Program-made: the position numbers and the translations under genes | Shown: positions 1-6,279 of the stretch, piece by piece | Position numbering within the stretch: the stretch's first letter is position 1 | Layout: each line of letters starts with the position of its first letter | Notes under the pieces: generated by a model | Seen by the model: only the letters and a program-made list of their open reading frames with translations | Databases searched by the model: none | What the model was told of the DNA's origin: nothing | NCBI GenBank assembly: GCA_964589725.1 | Contig: CAZPUJ010000359.1 | Location: 1-11,963 of the forward strand | Reading direction: 5' to 3' | Length of the DNA stretch: 11,963 nucleotides | Source of the DNA: CAYSHJ01 sp964589725 | Lineage (GTDB): Bacteria; Planctomycetota; Planctomycetia; Planctomycetales; Planctomycetaceae

Positions 1-1
1 G

Positions 2-1753
2 TGGTTGCTGTTGTTGGCGTGGAATGTCTCGTTGCTCGTGGCCGCGGAGGCGCCGTCGCGGCCGAACGTGATTCTGATCATGACCGACGATCAGGGGTAC
101 GGTGATCTGGGTGTGCAGGGCAACCCGATCGTGCAGACGCCACACCTCGATGCGATGTCGGCGCGGAGTGCTCGGCTGATGAATTTTTATGTCAGCCCGG
201 TCTGCACACCCACGCGAGCCAGCTTGATGACCGGGCGCTACAACTACCGCACGCGAGCGATCGACACGTATCGCGGCCGAGCCATGATGGATCCGGACGA
301 AGTCACGATCGCCGAAATCCTGCACGATGCCGGATACGCGACCGGCATCTTCGGCAAGTGGCACCTCGGCGACACGTACCCATCGCGAGCGATGGATCAA
401 GGCTTCGAGCACGCACTCGTGCATCGCGGTGGCGGCATCGGTCAGCCCAGCGATCCGCCGGGAGCCGAGGGCAAGTACACCGATCCGATCTTGTTTCGCA
501 ACGGCCATGCCGAGCCGCAGTCCGGCTATTGCACCGACATCTATTTCCGCGAAGCGATGACCTGGGCCGAAGCGGTCACGAAACAACGCCGGCCGTTCTT
601 CTTGTACCTGCCGACCAACGCGCCGCACGGACCGTTCGACGACGTGCCGCGCGATTGGCTGGAGAAATATCGGCGCGAGGACATCTCGGCGGCGCGCTTT
701 CCGAAGACGGAAGGAAATCCGGTCCCGAAGGGAATGAACGCCGACACACAGGCCCGCGTGTACGCCATGATCAGCAACTTCGACGAAAACGTCGGGCGGC
801 TGTTCGCGTGGCTGGACGAACGGAAACTGACCGACAACACGCTGGTGATCTTTATGACCGACAATGGCCGAGCGACTCCCGGCTACAGCGCCGGGCTACG
901 CGGCAACAAGTCGGACGTGTACGACGGCGGCATCAAGTCGCCGTTCTTCGCTCACTGGCCGAAGCGGTTTCCGGCCGGAGTCGCTTCGGACCTGATCGCC
1001 GCGCACATCGACGTGCTGCCGACGCTGCTGGATGTGTGCGACGTGAAAGTTCCCGACGGCCTGAAGCTCGACGGCCGCAGCTTGCGTCGATTGCTGGAGC
1101 GAGGCCCGATTAGTTGGTTCGATCGCGTGCTGGTCTCGCAGTCCCATCGAGGCGACGTGCCGGTGAAATGGCACAACGCCGCAATTCGCAATCAACGTTG
1201 GAAGCTGGTCCGCGCGAGCGGCTTCGGCCGCGAGCAGCCGCCACCTGGAGAACCAAAGTTCGAACTCTTCGACATGCAAACCGACCCGTTCGAGCTGCAC
1301 GACGTCGCGGCCGAACATCTTGATGTCGTCGAGCAACTCCAGAGGCAGTACGAACAGTGGTTTGAAGACGTCAGCCACACGCGACCTGACAATTACGCGC
1401 CACCGCCGATTCAACTTGGCACCCCGCGCGAGAACCCGGTCGTACTCACTCGCCAAGACTGGCGCGGAGCCAACTGGGGCGCGGACGACGAAGGTTTTTG
1501 GGAAGTGCTCGTCACGAAAGCGGGGACGTACGACATCACGCTCCGCTTCAAACCGGTCAGCGCCCCGGCGACGGTTCATTTCGCACTGGGCAACGTGTTG
1601 ACATCTCAGAAGGTCAAAGTCGGCCAAAGGACGGCGACGATCAAAGCCGTCGAATTGCCCCACGGGCCAAACCGTTTGCAGGCTTCCGTCACGACGGATG
1701 ACAACAAGAAATCATCCGGGGTGATATTCGTGGAAGTCAGCCGTCACGAATGA
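2..1753 (+). CDS. Secreted sulfatase (Cys-type, formylglycine-dependent), 5' truncated by window edge
   Basis: Hydrolyses sulfate esters, probably in the periplasm; substrate unknown. Numbering from the first in-frame TTG at 5, an N-terminal hydrophobic stretch ending in an AEA-like cleavage site is the tail of a signal peptide. Its charged n-region is missing, so the true start is probably upstream of the window. Family landmarks are the metal-binding DD at 28-29, the sulfatase signature C67-T-P-T-R71 followed by ASLMTGRY, FGKWH with K118 and H120, H208 in NAPHGP, the metal-binding D286-N287 and K302. Cys67 would need oxidation to formylglycine by a separate enzyme, not seen here. The catalytic fold ends near residue 460. 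Residues about 475-582 look like an extra beta-rich domain (alternating hydrophobic strands, LRFKPVSAPATVHFALGN), perhaps carbohydrate-binding; that is inference. No clear terminator follows. Confidence 0.93.
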   Translation, partial: WLLLLAWNVSLLVAAEAPSRPNVILIMTDDQGYGDLGVQGNPIVQTPHLDAMSARSARLMNFYVSPVCTPTRASLMTGRYNYRTRAIDTYRGRAMMDPDEVTIAEILHDAGYATGIFGKWHLGDTYPSRAMDQGFEHALVHRGGGIGQPSDPPGAEGKYTDPILFRNGHAEPQSGYCTDIYFREAMTWAEAVTKQRRPFFLYLPTNAPHGPFDDVPRDWLEKYRREDISAARFPKTEGNPVPKGMNADTQARVYAMISNFDENVGRLFAWLDERKLTDNTLVIFMTDNGRATPGYSAGLRGNKSDVYDGGIKSPFFAHWPKRFPAGVASDLIAAHIDVLPTLLDVCDVKVPDGLKLDGRSLRRLLERGPISWFDRVLVSQSHRGDVPVKWHNAAIRNQRWKLVRASGFGREQPPPGEPKFELFDMQTDPFELHDVAAEHLDVVEQLQRQYEQWFEDVSHTRPDNYAPPPIQLGTPRENPVVLTRQDWRGANWGADDEGFWEVLVTKAGTYDITLRFKPVSAPATVHFALGNVLTSQKVKVGQRTATIKAVELPHGPNRLQASVTTDDNKKSSGVIFVEVSRHE

Positions 1754-1816
1754 ACGGCTGAGTGTGTTCGGTAAGATCAGCATCATCAAGTCGTTTTGCG
1801 TCACGCCGCGAGCCTC

Positions 1817-1914
1817 AGGAGGATGGGCACTCTTACCCGTCTCATCCGGCCAAGCGGCCGCGACGAACTCGATCCCTGGCTTCGAACAAGACGGGCAAGA
1901 GTGCCCGTCCTCCT
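1817..1914. repeat. Inverted repeat with self-complementary arms, in the spacer
   Basis: Arms of 26 nt at 1817-1842 and 1889-1914 are reverse complements with two mismatches. Each arm contains its own small hairpin: ACGGGCA-AGAG-TGCCCGT in the right arm, and a version with G-T pairs in the left. The 267-bp spacer 1754-2020 also holds a short hairpin at 1938-1954 (GCGAGC/GCTCGC). No gene is seen in the spacer. The nested palindrome layout is like dispersed REP-type elements. It has no T-run, so it is not a standard terminator. Confidence 0.75.
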
Positions 1915-2020
1915 TCACGCGGCGCTCGCCGTCTGTAGCGAGCACCACGCTCGCCGCTTACCATTCTGAGCCTCGTGCGGTGCTTAGAGATTCGGCCTTC
2001 CATTTGCGGAGAAGCTGACG

Positions 2021-5000
2021 ATGAAGCGTCTCGGTCGATTGGTGTGCGGAACATGTATTTCAATCGCGATGACGACGGCGATGCTGTCTGCGGCGCTTCT
2101 GGGAGCCGAGCCGAAGTTTGACAGCAAGACGGTCTCGGCAGAGACCAAAGGACACGCGGTGGATGTCGAAGTCGACATCACGGCAGCCAAGTCGCTGTTC
2201 CTGGTGGCGACGGATGCCGGCGACGGCTTCGGCTGCGATTGGGCCGATTGGGCCGAGCCGCGTGTGATCGGCAAGGACGGCGAGAAGAAGCTCACCCAAT
2301 TGAAGTGGAAGTCCGCTTCGGCGGGATTCGGTGAGGTGAAGGTCAACGCGAACTGCGGCGGTGATTTGCTGAGCATCGACGGCAAGAAGGTCGAGTACGG
2401 CATCGGCACGCACGCGAACTCCGTGATCGAGTTCACTCTGCCGGATGGGCATGGTTTCACGAAGTTCAAAGCCCGAGCGGGGCTCGACAGCCAGGGGACG
2501 AATCAAGGCTGCGGCTCGACCGTGCGATTTTTCGTGTTCACCGACAAGCCGGATGCGAAATACCTTGTGGCATCAGCGGCCGGCGGCGGACAGACGGCGG
2601 CGGTTGGAAGTCGCGACTCGAAGGATGCGGTCAAAGGGTTGGATGTCGCCGAGGGGCTCGAAGCGACGCTGTTCTCCAGTGAAGACTCGAAGCCGGCGAT
2701 GCTCAATCCGACCAGCATCGACATCGACCATCTGGGCCGAGTCTGGGTCTGCGAGGTTGTGAACTATCGGCATCGCCTCGGCGAGCGGAAGGAAGGGGAT
2801 CGCATCCTGATCCTCGAAGACACCGACGGCGATGGTGTCAGCGACAAGCAGACCGTCTTCCATCAGGGCAAGGACGTCGATTCGGCTCACGGAATTTGCG
2901 TGCTGCCCTTCGTGGTGCAAGCTGCCAGCTTGCAACCCAAATACGGCTACCGCGTCATCATCTCGTGCGGCGACAAGGTCTTCTCGCTATTCGATGACGA
3001 CGGCGATTTGAAGTCCGACCGCAAAGAGATCATGTTCACCGGCATCTCCGGCACGCAACACGATCACGGCGTTCATGCGTTTGTGTTCGGACCGGACGGC
3101 AAGCTCTATTTCAACATGGGCAACGAAGGTCGACAGATCAAAGATAAGGACGGCAAGCCGATCGTGGACCTTGCTGGTAACGAAGTCAACAACTCGCGCA
3201 AGCCGTATCAGGAGGGGATGGTGTTTCGCTGCAACCTGGACGGCAGCGAGTTTGAAACGCTGGCCTGGAATTTTCGGAACAACTGGGAAGTCGCCGTCGA
3301 TAGTTTCGGCACGCTGTGGCAGAGCGACAACGACGACGACGGCAACAAAGGCGTCCGTATCAACTACGTGATGGAGTTCGGCAATTTTGGTTACAAGGAC
3401 GAACTGACCGGCGCGGGTTGGCAATCGCCGCGCACGAATCTTGAAGAAGAAATCCCGCTGCGGCACTGGCATCTGAACGATCCGGGGGTGGTGCCGAACC
3501 TGCTGCAAACGGGAGCCGGCTCACCGACGGGCATCATCGTTTACGAAGGGGACTTGCTGGGCGAACAATTTCGGAATCAGGTGATCCACTGCGACGCCGG
3601 GCCGAACGTGGTGCGAGCCTACCCGGTGCAGAAGTCGGGAGCGGGCTACACCGCCGAGACGGTCAATATTTTGGTTGGTGCACGCGACAACTGGTTTCGA
3701 CCTTCCGATGTTTGTGTCGCACCGGACGGTTCGCTGATCGTGGCCGACTGGTACGACCCCGGCGTGGGTGGCCACCGCATGGGCGACGCCGACAAAGGCC
3801 GCCTCTTCCGAGTCGCTCCGCCGAAGACCCCGTACAAATTCCCGAAGGTCGATGTCAGCACCGTCGAGGGCGCGATCGCCGCGCTGAAGAGTCCCAACGA
3901 AGCCACGAGGTATGTCGCTTGGACCGCGCTGCATTCGATGGGCAAAACCGCCGAACTTGAACTCGCCAATTTGATCGACAGCGAAGCCAATCCAAAGCTG
4001 CGTGCGCGAGCGATTTGGCTGCTGTCCAAGATGAAAGGTGGCGGACAATTCGTTGCCGAAGCACTCAACAACTCGAATCCCGACATCCGCATCACGGGCC
4101 TGCGAGCCATTCGTGAGTCGCACTCTCCGGAATTGATCGTGCCTGCGATCGAGAAATTGGTCAGCGACCGGTCGCCGGAAATTCGTCGCGAGTGCGCGAT
4201 CGCGCTTCGGAATCTCAAGTCGCCGAAGAAAGCCGAACTCTGGGCGAAGCTCGCGATGCAACACGACGGCAAGGACCGTTGGTATCTCGAAGCCCTCGGC
4301 ATCGGCGCGGGCAACGATTGGGATGCGTGCCTCAAGGCGTATTTCGCACTCGGCGAAAGCACCGGCAAGTTCGTCAAAACGACGCCAGGCGCAATGGACA
4401 TCATCTGGCGTTCGCGAGCAACGCAGACTCCATCATTGCTCGCGTTGATGATCGCTGACTCGGACACGAAGTCGGAACAAGCACCGCGATACCTCCGCGC
4501 GTTCGACTTCCTCCCCGCGAGCCAAGCGAAGGAAGACGCACTGGTGCAGCTAGCGTTCGGCAGCAGCGGCGACGAGCAGAAGGTGGCCCTGGTCTCGGCC
4601 GAGGCTCTCAACCGTCTGAAGGGCTTTGATGTCTCGAAGAACGAAGCCCAAAAGGCCGCGCTGAACCGCGTCCTCGATTCGCTGAAAGGACAGCCGCAGT
4701 TCCTCACGCTGGTCGAGAAGTTCAACGTCACCGACCGCTACGCCGATTTGCTCGCCCTGGCTCAGGCCAAGCCCGATGACCAGGTGGGGATTGATGCCAT
4801 TCGCGTGTTGTTGAACAAAGGGGCGGTTGAGTTGTTAAACGCTGCCTTGAATCCGAAAGAGGGGGAGAGGGGGAGAGGGGGAGAGAGGGAGAGGGCTGCA
4901 TTGGCGACGGCGACCGCTTTAAGTAACTCCGGTGACGGTGCGGCTTCGCCGTTGTTGTTGCCGATCGTGAAGAATGAAAAATCTCCCGCCGACATCCGCC

Positions 5001-5656
5001 GCCAAGCGATCAAGGGAGCCGCTCGCACGAAGGCGGGAGCGACCGAAATCCTGAAGCTCGCCGAGGCGGAACGCAAAACCTTCGATGACACGTTCGCGCC
5101 GGCACTGGCCGCGGCGCTCTCCTCGGCTCCGCTCGACGCGGCTCAGCAGAAGCTCGTCGCGACGCTCTTCCCCGCCCCCGCCGGCAAAGACGCCAAACCG
5201 CTCCCGCCGCTGAGCGAACTCGCCAAGCGAACAGGCAACTCCGGCAACGGAGCAAAACTGTTCGCCTCCAAAGAAGCCAAGTGCAACAACTGCCACATCG
5301 TCAACAACCAAGGCAAAGACGTCGGCCCGAACCTCAGCGAGATCGGCACGAAACTCAGCCGCCAAGCGATGTGGGAATCGATCATCTATCCCAGCGCCGG
5401 CATCAGCCACAACTACGAGAGCTACACCGCCGCGCAAACCGACGGCACCGTCTTTACCGGCCTCCTGATCAGCGAAACCGCCGACGCTGTGACGCTGCGT
5501 AACCCCGAAGCGATCACGAAAACGATCGCCCGGAAAGACATCGAAGAGATCGTCAAGCAAAAGGTCTCGCTGATGCCGGCCGACCTCGCCAAGACGCTCT
5601 CTGTCGAGGAGATGTCCGACGTGGTCGAGTATCTGACGACTCTGAAGAAGAAATAA
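2021..5656 (+). CDS. PVC-type membrane-bound dehydrogenase with NPCBM, HEAT repeats and C-terminal c-type heme
   Basis: Exported 1211-aa protein, probably a periplasmic sugar or alcohol oxidoreductase passing electrons to its own heme; the substrate is unknown. A signal peptide covers about residues 1-29 (cut near LLGA-EP). Residues about 45-185 match an NPCBM/NEW2 carbohydrate-binding domain (GIGTHANS). About 205-605 is the beta-propeller dehydrogenase domain of the PVC family (TIGR02604 type), with PTSIDIDHLGRVWV and several DDDGD-like acidic loops. About 610-1050 are HEAT repeats. The C-terminal heme domain (TIGR02603 type) has C1088-N-N-C1091-H1092 and a likely distal ligand M1185 in SLMPADL. 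The ATG at 2021 is preceded by GGAG at 2008-2011, 9 nt away. Two oddities keep the frame open: a palindrome encoding VQAASLQ at about 2916-2934 and a G-rich purine tract encoding Arg/Gly/Glu at 4855-4895. An intrinsic terminator overlaps the stop codon. Confidence 0.93.
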   Translation: MKRLGRLVCGTCISIAMTTAMLSAALLGAEPKFDSKTVSAETKGHAVDVEVDITAAKSLFLVATDAGDGFGCDWADWAEPRVIGKDGEKKLTQLKWKSASAGFGEVKVNANCGGDLLSIDGKKVEYGIGTHANSVIEFTLPDGHGFTKFKARAGLDSQGTNQGCGSTVRFFVFTDKPDAKYLVASAAGGGQTAAVGSRDSKDAVKGLDVAEGLEATLFSSEDSKPAMLNPTSIDIDHLGRVWVCEVVNYRHRLGERKEGDRILILEDTDGDGVSDKQTVFHQGKDVDSAHGICVLPFVVQAASLQPKYGYRVIISCGDKVFSLFDDDGDLKSDRKEIMFTGISGTQHDHGVHAFVFGPDGKLYFNMGNEGRQIKDKDGKPIVDLAGNEVNNSRKPYQEGMVFRCNLDGSEFETLAWNFRNNWEVAVDSFGTLWQSDNDDDGNKGVRINYVMEFGNFGYKDELTGAGWQSPRTNLEEEIPLRHWHLNDPGVVPNLLQTGAGSPTGIIVYEGDLLGEQFRNQVIHCDAGPNVVRAYPVQKSGAGYTAETVNILVGARDNWFRPSDVCVAPDGSLIVADWYDPGVGGHRMGDADKGRLFRVAPPKTPYKFPKVDVSTVEGAIAALKSPNEATRYVAWTALHSMGKTAELELANLIDSEANPKLRARAIWLLSKMKGGGQFVAEALNNSNPDIRITGLRAIRESHSPELIVPAIEKLVSDRSPEIRRECAIALRNLKSPKKAELWAKLAMQHDGKDRWYLEALGIGAGNDWDACLKAYFALGESTGKFVKTTPGAMDIIWRSRATQTPSLLALMIADSDTKSEQAPRYLRAFDFLPASQAKEDALVQLAFGSSGDEQKVALVSAEALNRLKGFDVSKNEAQKAALNRVLDSLKGQPQFLTLVEKFNVTDRYADLLALAQAKPDDQVGIDAIRVLLNKGAVELLNAALNPKEGERGRGGERERAALATATALSNSGDGAASPLLLPIVKNEKSPADIRRQAIKGAARTKAGATEILKLAEAERKTFDDTFAPALAAALSSAPLDAAQQKLVATLFPAPAGKDAKPLPPLSELAKRTGNSGNGAKLFASKEAKCNNCHIVNNQGKDVGPNLSEIGTKLSRQAMWESIIYPSAGISHNYESYTAAQTDGTVFTGLLISETADAVTLRNPEAITKTIARKDIEEIVKQKVSLMPADLAKTLSVEEMSDVVEYLTTLKKK
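2916..2934. repeat. Perfect 19-nt palindrome inside the dehydrogenase gene
   Basis: TGCAAGCTG-C-CAGCTTGCA is a perfect inverted repeat with 9-bp arms and one central base. It encodes part of the segment FVVQAASLQPKYGY (residues about 297-310). From my knowledge of the family, GICVL is normally followed almost at once by the strand that here reads RVIISCGDKVF, so this looks like an in-frame insertion in a surface loop. The sequence gives no direct proof that it is mobile. Confidence 0.7.
4855..4895 (+). repeat. 41-nt pure purine, G-rich tract inside the dehydrogenase gene
   Basis: All bases from 4855 to 4895 are purines, built from GGGGGAGA units. There are five G-runs of at least three separated by 3-5 nt, which meets the usual G-quadruplex pattern on the coding strand and hence in the mRNA. 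It encodes KEGERGRGGERER (residues 946-958), a charged low-complexity stretch between HEAT-like helices. The repeat unit makes copy-number slippage plausible. The surrounding sequence is ordinary coding DNA. Confidence 0.85.
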
Positions 5657-5681
5657 ACCTCCGCGATTCGCCGAGGTTTTT
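5655..5681 (+). terminator. Rho-independent terminator overlapping the dehydrogenase stop codon
   Basis: AAACCTC at 5655-5661 pairs with GAGGTTT at 5673-5679. After a C-C mismatch, GCG/CGC (5663-5665 with 5669-5671) continues the stem around a 3-nt loop. A run of five T covers 5677-5681. The stem begins inside the TAA stop at 5654-5656, so transcription of the dehydrogenase gene probably ends here and the downstream genes need their own promoter. Confidence 0.75.
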
Positions 5682-5879
5682 GTCGCGGAGCGACGATTGA
5701 TGGTAGCCGTGGGTTTCAACCCACGGTGAGAGACCGGTCACGTAACGATTTTGTCGCGGAGCGACAATTGATTGTGCCGTCACCGGCTTTCAATTGTCGC
5801 TTCGCGACAAACACGCATTTGCTCGCTCATCATCCGTGGGTTGAAACCCACGGCTACCGTCGGTTGTCGCTCCGCGACA
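5681..5879. repeat. Nested inverted-repeat cluster, outer arms 46 nt
   Basis: Outer arms 5681-5726 and 5834-5879 are reverse complements at 42 of 46 positions. Each arm joins two small palindromes: TGTCGCGGAGCGACA-type and CCGTGGGTTTCAACCCACGG. The first type occurs four times in the cluster (5681, 5752, 5795 and 5865, the last two in the opposite sense). The second occurs twice (5707-5726, 5834-5853). The cluster fills nearly all the space between the terminator and the ribosome-binding site of the amidohydrolase remnant. No transposase lies nearby. It looks like a composite REP/BIME-type element. Confidence 0.85.
5751..5810. repeat. Inner inverted repeat of the nested cluster
   Basis: Arms of 20 nt at 5751-5770 and 5791-5810 (TTGTCGCGGAGCGACAATTG and its reverse complement) differ at one position. 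They lie inside the 46-nt outer arms, giving a symmetric A-B...A : A'...B'-A' order of the small palindromes. Confidence 0.85.
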
Positions 5880-5884
5880 GGAGG
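5879..5884 (+). promoter_or_regulatory. Shine-Dalgarno AGGAGG before the amidohydrolase remnant
   Basis: AGGAGG ends 7 nt before the ATG at 5892 and sets that start. Its first base is the last base of the right 46-nt repeat arm, so the repeat cluster ends exactly at this site. A transcript reading through the cluster could fold next to the site and affect translation; that is inference. Confidence 0.65.
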
Positions 5885-5891
5885 CAGGTCG

Positions 5892-6270
5892 ATGACAAGC
5901 TCCTTCCATCGCCGTGAATCCTTGGGTGCTGTGTCAAAGGTGAGCTTCGCCACCGTTGCTGCAATGAAGTCGCCCGTTCTCATCGTCGCCGACGAAAAGC
6001 GTTCGCCGATCGTGGACACGCACGTGCATTGCTTCGCCGGAACGGCGGACGCGCGGTTCCCTTATCACACGGACGGTCCGTATCAGCCGGAGAAGGCATC
6101 CACGCCCGAAGACTTACTGGACTGCATGAAGCAGGCGGGCGTGGATTTCACGGTCATCGTGCATCCGGAGCCGTATCAGGACGACCATCGGGTTTGATAA
6201 CCTGTTGGCCGTTAAAAATCTCAACGATGCTCAACTGGCGGCTCGAAGCTGCGGTTGTTCGCGCGGGAGG
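5892..6270 (+). pseudogene. Remnant of a Tat-exported amidohydrolase (metal-dependent hydrolase)
   Basis: An open frame of 101 aa runs from 5892 to a stop at 6195-6197. It starts with a Tat-like leader (HRRESLG, then a hydrophobic stretch to about residue 33). It continues as the beginning of an Amidohydro_2-type TIM barrel, IVDTHVHCF, whose two His would bind metal, and a further strand FTVIVHPEPYQDD. Intact enzymes of this type are roughly 300 aa, so most of the barrel is missing. After the stop, the +1 frame (about 6193-6237, LLAVKNLNDAQLA) and then another frame (about 6237-6266, GGSKLRLFARE) resemble the usual C-terminal helix ending in a GGN-A-RLF motif. That suggests an internal deletion plus frameshifts; this second part is a weak match. 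The start codon and ribosome-binding site remain, so a short peptide may still be made. Confidence 0.65.
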
Positions 6271-6279
6271 GTGACTGGC

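Noticed and set aside
896..1663. 255-codon minus-strand frame opposite the sulfatase
   Set aside because: Overlaps conserved sulfatase motifs on the + strand and has no features of its own.
1764..2018. 84-codon frame in the spacer before the dehydrogenase gene
   Set aside because: Made of the inverted repeat and flanks; no start signal and no homology I recognise.
3646..4731. 361-codon minus-strand frame within the dehydrogenase gene
   Set aside because: Shadow of the HEAT-repeat coding region; low-complexity Ser/Arg/Ala composition and no motif.
5681..5879. CRISPR array
   Set aside because: The repeated pieces are palindromes in both orientations with unequal spacing, not direct repeats with regular spacers, and no cas gene is present.
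6205..6279. N-terminal extension of the DUF1553 protein from a TTG at 6205
   Set aside because: The ATG at 6280 has a well-placed GGGAGGG and is directly followed by a signal peptide. An upstream start would bury the signal peptide behind 25 residues.
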